64,000 nt of DNA from Chamaecyparis obtusa (Eukaryota; Streptophyta; Pinopsida; Cupressales; Cupressaceae), in the NCBI GenBank assembly GCA_027943335.1, contig BSBK01002936.1, positions 310,001 through 374,000 of the forward strand. The letters run 5' to 3'. Shown piece after piece: positions 36,932 to 48,155 of the stretch. Below the pieces are notes generated by a model. The model saw only the letters and a list, made by a program, of their open reading frames with translations, ran no database searches and was not told the DNA's origin. How positions within the stretch are numbered: position 1 is the stretch's first letter; each line of letters starts with the position of its first letter. Position numbers and translations under genes: made by a program.

Positions 36932-37080
36932 GATCCTCCTTTTACACAAAATCATAGTGGCAACCCTTGCATGTAGGTGGTCCTCCTTTTACACCAAATC
37001 ATAGGGAGACCCTCCTAGGAAAATGGTCCTCCTTTTACACTAAATCACAGTGGCAACCCTCACAGGCAGGTGGTCCTCCT
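36932..37080. repeat. Tandem repeat, 47-bp unit, about 3.2 copies
   Basis: GGTCCTCC (GATCCTCC in the first copy) starts at about 36932, 36978, 37025 and 37072. It is followed each time by TTTTACAC, AAATCA and a GGCAACCCT-like segment, except the truncated last copy. Confidence 0.85.
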
Positions 37081-37194
37081 AAAACTCTCACCAAATAAAA
37101 GTTCAAACAATCACATGCTCTAGCTCCTTCATGCGCTCCAAGTGAAAACCAAACAATGAAATGAGATACAAAATCTTTTTTCTTTTTAAAGTCA

Positions 37195-37364
37195 TGCCCG
37201 TGTTGGTCAAAATTTTGACCTACATGGTATTGGTCTAAATTTTGACTAACACAAGCATGGATTGAAAAAAAAAGGAAGTTTTCCTTCTATAATTTGACCA
37301 ACCTAAACCTTTTTAATTAATGGTCAAAAATTTTGGTATAAAAATGAGGTCAAATGTAGTAGTG
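37195..37364. repeat. CACTA-like terminus with subterminal TTTGACC motifs
   Basis: Read on the minus strand from 37364 the sequence begins CACTACTACATTTGACC, the usual form of a CACTA terminal repeat. It is followed within 170 bp by several TTTGACC and GGTCAAA words, including the palindrome GGTCAAAATTTTGACC at about 37206-37221. It is a plausible 5' end for the minus-strand TNP2 remnant at 29085-30050. The matching opposite terminus was not found. Confidence 0.55.
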
Positions 37365-37384
37365 TGTGGGTGTGATATCTAAAA

Positions 37385-37740
37385 AATTGGGACTTGCCAC
37401 CAACAATGAAGCAGAGATTAAGGCATTGGCAATTGGTGTAAAGATGTGCAAATCAAAAGGATGGGGTCATATTGATATTGAGTGGGATTCAATGATACAT
37501 ATCAATGCAATAATAAAGAAACACACAGTTAATTAGAAAATAAATGTTGGGGTGGAGTGGGTTGTGAAAGCTCTACAAATCCTAGAGGATTTTTAATATG
37601 CCACATTTATAGAGAGGCAAACAAGTATGTGGATTCTCTGGCTAATGTTGGGGTGACTTGGCAATAGGTGGATATAATCAATATTGATTCTTATAGATGG
37701 TAAAATCTAGGTAATATATTAGAGGGAGGTGATCTTCAAA
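37385..37740 (+). pseudogene. RNase H-like domain of a LINE-type element
   Basis: The frame shows the RVT_3/RNase H pattern of plant non-LTR elements: ATNNEAEIKALAIGVKMCKS, then HIDIEWDS, and the C-terminal motif REANKYVDSLANVG after two in-frame stops (TAG for Trp or Gln). The catalytic Glu of NNEAE and the Asp of WDS are kept. Nothing recognisable of the reverse transcriptase lies upstream, and the coding signal fades after 37740. The fragment ends before the copia insertion at 38063. Confidence 0.7.
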
Positions 37741-38062
37741 AGCTATGGGATAATGAATTGACTTGACATATGAAAAAATTTGATCTACTCTATAGCTCTT
37801 CTCGGGTAGACAAATTCAGCCAATAATTTCAAAAAGAATTTCCATACATGATTGAACAATTAGTAGATAGAAGACCTTACTTTTAGCAATATTTCTTTTT
37901 CAATATAGATACTCCTTTTGTATCTAGATTAAAATATGGGGAAGATCAAGTTAAAAGGGAATCATTTGTCAAATATTTGAAAGCCGGTTAACTTGGTTCA
38001 TTTATCCATCTCCATCTTTCTAGTTAGACTTTTTCTCTTATGAGATTGATTTTTGCAATCAT

Positions 38063-38456
38063 TGTTAGAAAGTAAAGACCACCAAGATAACTGAGAGGGG
38101 GGGGGGGTGAATCAATTATCTGATAATTAAACCATTTATCATCATTAACTTCAATATCAACTTCAATAGCTTTAAACCATATAATTAATGCAGTAACCAA
38201 CCATAGAAGGATAATCATACACAATGACACAATAACACAAGATATGTTAACTAGGGAACCTCTTGATCAAAGAGTAAACCCCGGTGGGAATGATGCCCAC
38301 AAAATGATGAACTAGTATGAAAGTTCCTTGTTAGAGGATGGACCCTATTAGGAGTCTTATGAAATACATTCAGTACATATGAATCTCTGTTAGGAGATTT
38401 TGAATCCCTGTTAAAAGATTCTAACCCTATTAGGAGTTATGGAAGACAGAAGGACC
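38063..38456 (-). repeat. Distal part of the copia 3' LTR (cut by gypsy)
   Basis: Matches 54485-54880 and contains the same run of G (38097-38107). Its last five bases GGACC are the target site of the gypsy element, repeated at 49165-49169. Confidence 0.95.
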
Positions 38457-39465
38457 TGTATACACCTAAAAATGGTCACCTAGACTATTAGCCCCTTTTG
38501 CTAAATCATAAATTGCTTGCTCTTGATCAAATCCTAGCTCTATCATTTATTCGATTATTTTCTATGGGCTAACCATCTTATCCTAAGTCTTTATTTATTT
38601 AAAAGGAATATTTCCTCCCCTTTTAAATAAATAAAAGCCCCCACTTTTCCTCTTATCCCAAGTTGCACAAATAAAGCATTATTCTTATTTTATAAAAAGG
38701 GAAAAAGCACTTTTTGTCTCATATGGACACAAAAGTCAACTCTTATTTTTTCATTGGAGGATATTTGTGCACATGGATTGATCCCTCTTCAAGCTCCACC
38801 GTTGATTAAATCTTTTGCCTCTTAATCTCCATGGTCCATTTCTTCTCATTTCCTTTAAAAGAAGAGCTCTCTTCTTCATTCTAGATCCCCAACTTTTTAT
38901 GCTAATATTATGTTGCAGGTTTTCTAGGTCATCTTGGAGCTTTTGGAGACATTCTTGCATCTAGGGTTTGAAGATTTGGAGCATTGTTGGCATTCATCTT
39001 GGATCTTCATCAACACTCTATCTTCTTGTCTTCATTCTTGCATCATCATGGCTTTCTTGCTTCATAGTTAGATTTCATTTCTTGCATAGTAGCTTCATTT
39101 TCATGGCATTCTTAGCTTAGATTTCCTTTATGCTTTAGATTAATTCATCTAGTTTAACTAGGAGGCTTTGTAATACTTGCATCTTTCACTTTCATAGCTT
39201 AGCTTGCATTTCCATTTCTAGTATAGTTGCATTGCATTTTCATTATTGATTCTTGAGGATATTGGAATTCTTGCCTTTGTCTTCATTGAATCTCCCATTG
39301 CATGGTTTACTAGCAAGGTTATAGGCTAAATAGCTCTAGCTGAGAGCATTCTTAAAAACCCTTGCACTCCATGCCTAGGGAGTTATGGATCAATTTGTGA
39401 GACCTCATTCTTGAGTTTCCTTGCATGTAATGATCCATAGAAGTGTGACACATTTATAGCACACA
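38457..39465 (+). repeat. 5' LTR of the gypsy element
   Basis: Begins TGTATACACC and ends TAGCACACA. It holds a perfect 17-bp hairpin (38590-38606 with 38619-38635). Confidence 0.95.
38590..38635. repeat. Perfect 17-bp hairpin in gypsy LTR
   Basis: TTTATTTATTTAAAAGG pairs exactly with CCTTTTAAATAAATAAA across a 12-nt loop. The same structure is at 48289-48334 in the 3' LTR. Confidence 0.9.
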
Positions 39466-42035
39466 TTTTTGGCACCCACCGTGGGGCAAAGTAGATAGAC
39501 TTTGTCCTTTAAATTCTGCATTTTCATCAATTTTTCGGCAAGTTTTTAGCGTATTTTTTGTTCTCTAGTTTTCTGTCTCAGAATATCACGCGATACTTCT
39601 TAGTATATCGTGCGATACTTCTCAGTATATCATGTGATATACCTTTGTATGCATGTGCGATACTTTGCCTATCAGAATTATCGCCTGGCTATAGTAGAGT
39701 ATATCGCCTGGTCTCGGGCGAAGTATCACCTGGTGGCGGGCGAAATATCGTGCGGACTGATAAGTATCACCTGGTGTCGGGTGAAGTATCACGTGATACT
39801 GTGTCTGTACCTGGTAGTGACCTATTTTTGAGTTATTTTATCCATCTTGCAAGTTTCAGGTTCTTAGCTATCTTTTTGAAATTTTTTAAAATTTCCAGCA
39901 TTTTCAAATCCGTGCCACGTTGGAAAATGGGTGCCCATTTTTTTTGAAATTTTGCAAATGGTATCAAAATTTTAAGTGTGATATATTGTTGGGAAGGTCT
40001 TTCTGAGCCTAATCCAACCATGATGGTTTCATTTTCAGATTTTATCATTTGATTAGTTATTTTTGCACATAATTTGATTTTTTTTTCATGTACTAATCAT
40101 TGTTAGATTTTGGATTTTGATTCTCCTAACTCTTGTTGGTCTAACAAGTTGTGGTTATAGGTGCCTCTTGCTTGAGATATTTTTCCAAAAGAACGCATGT
40201 CAAAGAGGGCTACTAATATTTTTTGCAAGGATGCCCTAAGCATAAAAACCAAATCAAGTGCTTGTTTAATTGCTTTCTTTATTAAGTGCGACATATACTA
40301 GTTGTTTCCTTTCATAGGCACTTAATACCTTGTTGTAGAAATTTTGAGGTGGTAGGAGAGTATGCTCTTCACCCTTGTGGTGAAATAGAAATCTTGACCC
40401 ATCTTGGGATTTTGAAAGCAAGGGGGTAATTGAATCTTTGCTTGGTGTGTTTGGGAGAGATTCTTGAGATAGGGGAGTATGCTCTTCACCCTTGTGGTGA
40501 ACCAAAAACCTTGAACCTCAAGAATTAATCCACTCTTTGTTTAGCTTAGGATCCTTTAGCGGGCTTGCTCTTGAGAAATCAAGAGGAACAACCCAAGTGG
40601 GGACAACCTTGTCATCATTTTCCTTGGTGGCGAGTGATTCCAACTCACTATAATCTCAAGGCTATCGAGGACACAAAACCTTGGTAGACATAGTACTTAT
40701 CTTCGCTTGATGTGAGTAACTTGTGGGATTGTGACCATGAGGAAAACATTAAGCAAGAATGCTTAAGGTACTCTTGAGGCTGCGAGGTCCTAGTCCTTTA
40801 TGAGGAGCAAGAGGGGTGCTATGAATGGAAACCCTTACTATGAACTATTAGATAGAGGCCACCCTATTTTAGCCGCTTAGCTTCTTGGTGCAAGGATTGA
40901 TCCAAGTGGACTTACCCGGATCACCCCAAGACACTCACCATATGTGTTCCTTTGGTTTTGTTTTTGACACTTCCATGACAATGCCAATATCTCTTGTGGG
41001 CAACCACTTGGTGTGAGGCAAGGGAGCATCAAGTTGTGGGCCACATTGTTAAGTAATGAGCCTTGTCCTTCTAGGTAGTAATTGCTTGAATTGTCTTCGA
41101 TTGTGCTATACCAATGTAAACGTTCTTAACATTCAAACAAACGGTAGCATTCATAAGGTTCCCTATTTTGATATCACAAGTGCTTGTCTTGGCAAGGTTG
41201 CTTTTGCCCTTGTTTCAAGTGTTCTATGACATGTTTGATCCCATACTGTTTGCAAACCTATCTTTTATCTATTGCTACTGCTTGTCAAACTGAGAAATTG
41301 CACTGTTCAATCTACAAATTTGGTCCAAGCGCTTCAAAACTGAGTTTTTCACGTTCACTAGTCAAGAGTCATATGATATTGAAGTATCCTTGCATACCCT
41401 CAACCAAGAATCCTGAGTCATTTCTACTGTCCTGTCATTGCTACAATTCGGAGTTGCTAAAATTGCACTTTAACCTATCATAGAGTGTCTTTTTCTGTTC
41501 TTACCTGAAACTGGTTTGTTACTTACATGCTTAGATTTGTTCTAGACTGAAACAAATGAGCTAAAACTATTGGGTTTGAGTTTAATGAATGCTACTCTTG
41601 ATCACTTGTCGCATCACGATTACCTCTCTAGCTACTTGCTTATTGAGCTTCTTGCTCGTTGCTCGGCTTTAGTCAATTGATTGCTGTAAGTGCTTGAGCA
41701 CTTTTGATGAACCATCTCTCTATTGTTCTACTTTGACAAGTGATCTTTATTAGCTTTGCTTATCTCAAATCTAAGAAACTTTGTCTCATTCTATTAGTCA
41801 ACCAACATCTCTTTTCATGCCGGTTACAACTCGGTCTCAATTTGAGCAGGAGAGTCATCCTCCGTTTAATTATACACAATTACCTTCTCCAACTAGACAT
41901 TCAAAAGCACCCATTAGCAACAACAGTTCTAGTTCTGACTAATCTAAGAATTCTAAGGCTACACCGTGGTATAAAGGAGGTTTCCTCTTTTCCGCATTCA
42001 AGACCCCCAAAAACACAGACAGTGTCTCACTCACT
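39466..42035 (+). other. Gypsy leader region (non-coding)
   Basis: The 2.5 kb between primer site and gag has no credible ORF. Between 39582 and 39800 palindromic words of the type TATCACGCGATA recur (39584-39595, a perfect TATCACGTGATA at 39787-39798, and variants), mixed with CCTGGTGTCGGGCGAAG-like units. Near 39970 a GATATATTGTTGGGAAGG segment resembles the internal repeats of the 9345-12546 element. Long leaders like this are common in Tat/Ogre-type elements. Confidence 0.6.
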
Positions 42036-44012
42036 TTGACTGAACAAGAAAAGTTTCAACTCTTGCAAGAACACTTTGAGCGTAAGGATAATCAAGCGCG
42101 CTTAGACAAAGAACATAATCAACAAAGGATGGATGCTACTAGGTGCATGGCTTATAGAGGGACATTTCATGAGCAACCTGAGACTAGTAATCATGAGCAT
42201 AGACCTCTTTTTAACAATGGCAACAATGACAACAACACGCCACCAAGATCTCCTCCAAGAACCACTTTTGGTATGCCTTCTTCACCTCCTAGACCTCCTC
42301 CCTCTCAACATGAGGCAGAGGCTAATGATGAGATTTCTAGTGAGGATCTTATGAGATGTGAACAAGATGTGGATTTCCAACGAATGATGCATAAGCTTTT
42401 AGAGCATAATGGCAATCAATATTTTCAATATATGACTTCTAGAGGATACAAGCTTCCTCCCAGCTATGATGTCAAACAAATTGTCCAACAAAGAGTACCA
42501 ACTAAATTGGAAGTCCTTCAGGAAGAACTACGTCGGACAAATCAATGCCTTACCCAAATGGCAATAGAAAGAGAGCCTCCAAAGGTCTCTTTCGTAGAAT
42601 CAATTTGTGCTCTTCCTTTTGATAAAAGTCTATACATGGTCCCATTTCCTAGGGATATTGAGGTTCCCAAATACGACAAGTATGATAGAAATGGTGATCC
42701 CCATGACCATGTGCGTCACTTTTATGCTCTTAGCATGGACTTTCTTCATGAAGACACATTTCTGCTATGAATATTCCCTCGAAGCTTAAGAGGACAAGCT
42801 TTAGAATGGTTTGCAAAGTTGACACCTCCTTTGAAGACTTTTGATGAGTTGGCTATGCGCTTCACATAACATTATTCTTACAACATCCAACAACTTGTCA
42901 CTGTGATAGATCTCGGTAATCTAAGACAATATCAAGGTGAGCCATTTGCAACTTACTTACAACGTTGGAGGTCATTGTATTCTCAATATCCTCATCAGCT
43001 ACCCGAAAGAGAAAAGATTGACATTTTTGTCAACACACTTGTGCCTAAGCTATTTTATGAGCTAAGGAAGCAACTGTTCTCCTCCTTCCATGACATGGTT
43101 GAAAGTGCATATCGGATTGAGGATGTAGCTATAAGAAAAGGGGATATTGTTATTAATAAAGATGCTAAAGGTAATGGTAAAGACAAGAACAAACCTTGGA
43201 ATAAGAACAAGTATGTTTTTAATGATGGGGTTGTTGATGCTCCTAAAGTTAAAGAGCCCACTTTCAATCTCTCCAACGCTATCTATGCAGCAAAACAACA
43301 AGAAGCTAGCAACACTCACAATGCTCCTAAACCTCAATATGCAGATAAGCCTAACAAGTCATTTTGAAAGTGAGTCTATACCAAGTTGGCAGAACCTTAC
43401 GATGTGATCCTCAAAACTTTGGTTGACAATGAATATCTTACGCTTCCTGATAAACCTAGTAACTGGGATCTCATAAATAAGCCTGATTGGTGGAGAGAGG
43501 ATCATTACTGCCACTATCACAGAAACAAGGGACATCTAACAGACAATTGTTTTAGGCTTAAGGATGATATTCAGGATCTTATTGAGAATGGCACAATCTC
43601 CATTGATGGCTTAACTAAAAATTTTGATCACATAGCTTTCAAAGATCCTCTACCTAGGCATGATAAGGGGGAAACCTCTCAAACACATAAGAAGAATCAT
43701 GATGCTAAGATCAATTACACGTATCCTTCTAATACACCTATGATCAACATGGTAGAGCCCGTTGAGAGCATTCTAATGATGAGGTCTCGAGATGATAATA
43801 ACACCAATCATGGTAAGCCAAAGTTAGTCTTGCAAACACGTGGTAGTTCATCTTCCCAAAGTGAGACACTGAATGCTGTTACTAGGGGGCAAGCCAAGAT
43901 TGTCCTTAAAACTGCGCAAGATCCCAAACAAGCTTTGCCTTCCAAACAAGTGGCTCCTTCAGCCACCCCTAGCTATGATCTTGTCCAACATTTGCAAAAG
44001 ACACCAACATAG
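42036..44012 (+). pseudogene. Gypsy gag
   Basis: The start at 42036 (MTEQEKFQLLQEHFERKD) gives a Gln/Pro-rich N-terminal part, then the retrotransposon gag core (PKYDKYDRNGDPHDHVRHFY, FPRSLRGQALEWF, YLQRWRSLYSQYPHQLPERE). A zinc-binding region CHYHRNKGHLTDNC is at about 43509-43550. Stops are TGA 42768-42770, TAA 42867-42869, TGA 43365-43367, TGA 43371-43373 and TAG 44010-44012. Each is explained by one C-to-T change in an Arg or Gln codon. The reading frame is otherwise kept, so this gag was intact until recently. Confidence 0.9.
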
Positions 44013-44027
44013 ATATCTATCCTTGAG

Positions 44028-44560
44028 TTGCTTCGGTTATCCTCTTCGCATAGAGAGATTCTTGATGAGGCTCTACATACAACACGTGTTCCCAATGACA
44101 TTGATCCGAATCAATTTCAGGCTATGGTCAACCACATTTCATCTCCGCTATCTCTCTCCTTTTCTACAGAAGATGACATATCTATTGCTCACCCACATAA
44201 TCTAGCTTTACACATTGAAGTTCTAGTCTACAATACTCGAGTCCACCGAGTCCTGATAGACAATGGTGCAGGGTTAAATATTGTTTCTTTTAATGTCATA
44301 CAACAATTGGGTTTGTCAGAATTCGCTATGGATTCTAAAAAGAAGATTACTATAAAAGCTTACGATGAAGTGGAAAGATCTTCCAAAGGTCTTGTCACAC
44401 TGCCTGTCTGAGTGGGCCCTGTCACGAAAGATATTAGCTTCCAAGTATTGGACATCCCACTCGCATATAACATTCTTTTGGGTCATCCTTGGATCCATGA
44501 CATGCAGGCTGTTCCTTCCACTTATCATTAGTGCGTCAAATTTCCATACAATGGCACTGA
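44028..44560 (+). pseudogene. Gypsy aspartic protease
   Basis: The active site is HRVLIDNGAGLNIVSFNVI (about 44247-44303), with Asn in place of Ser/Thr in the D-S/T-G motif, similar to the DGGAG form in related plant elements. The C-terminal part [16 protein letters not shown] is the second conserved protease region. In-frame stops TGA 44409-44411 and TAG 44529-44531 are single C-to-T changes. It would cleave the gag-pol precursor. Confidence 0.85.
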
Positions 44561-44564
44561 AGTT

Positions 44565-45992
44565 GTGATTCCTAGAGACCATACTATTGCTATCAATGCT
44601 CTTGCTGCTACTGAAAAATTTGTTCCTCATAATGAACCTTTTGTTGATCCTAGTACGTCTCTAGCTGCTACTGAGAAATCACTTAAGATGATGAGCCTTG
44701 GTATGGGTGAATATACACTGGGTTCCTTTGCTTCTATACCTGTTTCTCTTAGGTCATATGGGAGACCTTCTAATCAGATGAAGCCTTCCACTTCTGCTAT
44801 GGTGATCTTTGATACTTTTGTTCCTTCATCCATTCCTTTAGAAGCAGAAAGAGAAGAACAAGCTATTCAAGAGTGGATCTATAGAGAGGATTCTAGAAAT
44901 ACTCCCATGCTCAGTAATTCAGACATAGATACAGATGTGTCACTGCTACACACTATGGCTCAAATGGGAGATGATCTTCCTTCTACTTCACTCCTTTGGG
45001 GAGAAGAATGTATATCTACTGATGATATGGCTGAGGCCTCTATGTCTAGAACCTATGTGCCTAAAGAATCATTGCACTATGATAGACAACGTCACAACAT
45101 TTCACGACTGCTACAAAGAGGTGATCTATCACATAACGACATGAGTATCTCTACTTCTCGGCATCTTAAGCCTCTTCCAAAAGGTTCTTCCATGACAGAT
45201 ATGGATGTTGATGTGGTTCATACCTCTCGTAATCCACCTAACGTGGTTGATGGGTCTTGTGTGGGGTCTGATGATTTTGTTCCTCGTATTGCCTTAGTGG
45301 ACCACGCTGGTTCTTCTATGACAAGTCTAGATCTAGCTACTTTTGGAGCTTACCCTATAGGCTCAACCTCTCTTGTCACCAGAGATGACATCCCTCGCAT
45401 AAATGCTATTGAACCAGTCACTTCATTTCATCTCGCATCAACACCTGTTACTTCTTCCACCAGCGAACTAGCAACAAAAAGGATTGAATCAGAAATCAAG
45501 CATCACAGTCATCAAGTCAAAAGAAAAGAGCAATGGTCAAATGGTGAAAACCACATTGTGGCGGTATCCGCACCTAAGAAAAGTAAAAATAAAAATCTGC
45601 TCAAAAATAATGATTCTCAAATAAAAGATGACAAGCTGATTCTCTACAAAAAAATGATGCACTACCTCAAGCATGATCTCATATCTATTATACTTCAGCC
45701 CATTCCTAGAGCTAAGAACAAAGTTAGTAATGCCTTGGTTACTTCAACATCCATCTTACAAATGAAAAAGCATAAATTTCACTTCAAGTTCCTGGTGGAT
45801 GAATTACGCTATCCTACTCACAAATCTTACAATCCTACCATCTTTTCATATCTTCCACCTCATATTCCTCTTGCAAATCCACCATGCCATTCCTTCCACC
45901 ATCCCTTACACTTTGCCTTTGTCTCTGGTGACTTGTATAGGAAGGGTCTAGATGGAACTCTCCTTAAGTGTCTAGAAATAGAGGAGTCATAA
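44565..45992 (+). pseudogene. Gypsy pol remnant: linker fused to pre-integrase region
   Basis: A continuous 475-codon frame starts right after the protease. Its first 330 residues are Ser/Thr/Asp-rich with no domain I know. Its end carries the segment before integrase (VDELRYPTHKSYNPTIFSYL, HFAFVSGDLYRKGLDGTLLK). After a TAA at 45990-45992 the same frame gives the zinc-finger part (EIHDGICGSH, LLRAGYYW) to about 46100 and then ends. Reverse transcriptase and RNase H should lie inside this span and are missing, with no frame break at the junction. That is unusual and suggests a stable non-autonomous lineage. Confidence 0.75.
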
Positions 45993-46119
45993 AAAGTGCT
46001 AACTGAAATCCACGATGGCATATGTGGATCACATTCTAACGATCCTCCGCTAGCTCAGACATTGCTTAGGGCTGGTTATTATTGGTCAAACTGGTTGAGA
46101 GCTCCTATCATCACAGTGG

Positions 46120-48140
46120 CAGCATTTGGGCTTGGGGCCTATCAGTTCTCTACATCAGAGGAAGCAGATTCTTGATGTCCATTTCTGTCTGGGGCATCCT
46201 TTGTACATATTTATTGATCCTGAAAAAATACCAAAAAAATTCATATATGATGCTGAAAAAATCCTAAAAAGCATAAAAAAGTATTTAAAAAAAAAGAGCA
46301 TCAGGTGCTTTGATGTCTCACCAAAAAAATCAAAAAAATTCAAAAAATTCAAAAAATTGAAAAAGTGCCTTGGTGAAAACCTGGAAACAGGCGCCTTGGT
46401 AGCAAAAATACAAAAACAATTTATAAAACGTCCTGAAAAAAATTGTAATAAATCTATCAAGTGGTGAAAACCTAGAAATAGGCACTGCTTGAGACCCTCT
46501 GCACCTATGTCTATCAGTCTTGCGTAGCGCTCATTTGCTCCACTTCTTGCTTTGCCTCTCCTAGCCTGGAATTGACTCTTGTCTTAGTCTAGGGGGCATA
46601 CGTTGTTTTAAGCTTATCTTGGGTCTCTTTGTGCGTTTGGGTTTCTTAGGCACCTCACAAATGGTGTTTTTCAACACCACCCCAATTGTGTTTTTCAACA
46701 CTACCCTAGCGTCGAGTGTTTCTCAACACTTATCAGATGTCTTACCCTACAGTCTAGTATGATGCAATATTTCTCACTGGCAGATGCGATACTCAAAGTT
46801 TGGCTCTATGACCTACACACACACACTTGACTCACTGAGACTTGCTTGGCTTTATTTTCTTTGTGTGATGTCTATGATGGTTTTTTTGATGAGTGTTTTC
46901 TCCCTGAGAAGTTTTCAATGATGCATAGCTAGAAGACTAAGGGAATGAGGACATGTTTTATTGCTTTTCCTACTTGTGGGTATATTTTGTTGGTCCTAAC
47001 TGTCATGAGCATTTATGCTAGTCTTACTTAACACTATGGACCTACAAGGTATTATCCTTGACTATTTTGCAAGTGCATGCTTATAGTCATCTTGACTTTC
47101 TTGTGTCTCGATGTGAGCATAATCTTGCTATATCAAACTTAGGTAATCTCACTGCACTAGTCATCTTGACCTACATGTCTTTGATGCCTAGGTGAGATTT
47201 CCACATTTCTATCTGATAAAGATCATATTCATATCTACATAGTTATGCTAGTGTGTATTGTATGATCTTGTGATGCTACCAATAACGCTCAATGATGAAT
47301 ATTAGATGTCTATTAGCATTGTGACCTTGGAAGTAAACCACTTTTCATGTAGCTTGCATTCTTAAGTTCATGTTAGTTTAGTTTTGCATCTTGCATATGG
47401 AGAGAGCTCTCCTTTCATCTTTCATGGACTTGTTAATCAACTGCGCTCACCTTTCACTTCCTCCTAATCATGTCTTTCGCTTCTTGTCTTTCATATCACA
47501 TCATTTTCCTTTCATTTTGAGATCGAAACCGAAATCCAAGATCACCTTGATCATCCAAATCACCTTTTCCCCCTCTTCCGCGCAGTTGGCTAACCTTTTT
47601 GAGGCCTGATCCTTCGATCTTTGCTGGGGCATTCTTCACCTCTTCATCTCCATCTCTTTCAAACTTCTAGTCTTTCATTCACTTTCAATCTCAAGTTCAA
47701 ATTCTTCCCCCTCTCCATGGTGTTTTCGGGTTGAGAGACCGCTTGGTTTGTGCCCCGTGTCCCATGTGTGGGGCATATCTTCACTGCTTGATGGTTATTC
47801 TGTTCTCTTTCTTCGATTCTGATTTCTAGTGATTTGATCATGTCTCTCTTGCTTCTGCATTCCCTCCACCTAGATTTTGCTTTCCATCCCGAGGGGGTAG
47901 ACACATCATATCTTATTGGCTATCTCTTTCCTAAGTGTTCAGTACTATCGCTACCAGGCTGACCATGCAGGATTTGCTATTTTTCTGCACTTCATTCTTT
48001 GGAGTCAGAATGCTATTGCTTGCCTTCTTGGCTATCTCTTACTTTCTTGGCTGATCTGAGTTGCTTTGTGATCCCAAATCGATCTCACATTTCAACTTCA
48101 TTCTTTGACTACATGTGTTCCCAAATCGATGACACATTAG
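46120..48140 (+). other. Gypsy 3' non-coding region
   Basis: An A-rich part (46200-46460) with repeated AAAAAATTC words is followed by three short hairpins with GTGTT and AACAC arms (46663-46730), then sequence without a supported ORF up to the purine tract. The integrase core is not visible. Confidence 0.5.
46663..46730. repeat. Three consecutive short hairpins
   Basis: GGTGTT-TTTC-AACACC at 46663-46678, GTGTT-TTTC-AACAC at 46688-46701 and AGTGTT-TCTC-AACACT at 46715-46730. The third stem differs from the first at both paired ends, so pairing is kept. Confidence 0.85.
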
Positions 48141-48155
48141 TCAAAGAGGGGCAAA

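Noticed and set aside
39558..39947. 129-codon frame in the gypsy leader
   Set aside because: It runs through palindromic repeats before gag and has no similarity to known retroelement proteins.
44316..44630. Minus-strand frame across the gypsy protease
   Set aside because: Antisense shadow; the plus strand carries protease motifs in the expected order.
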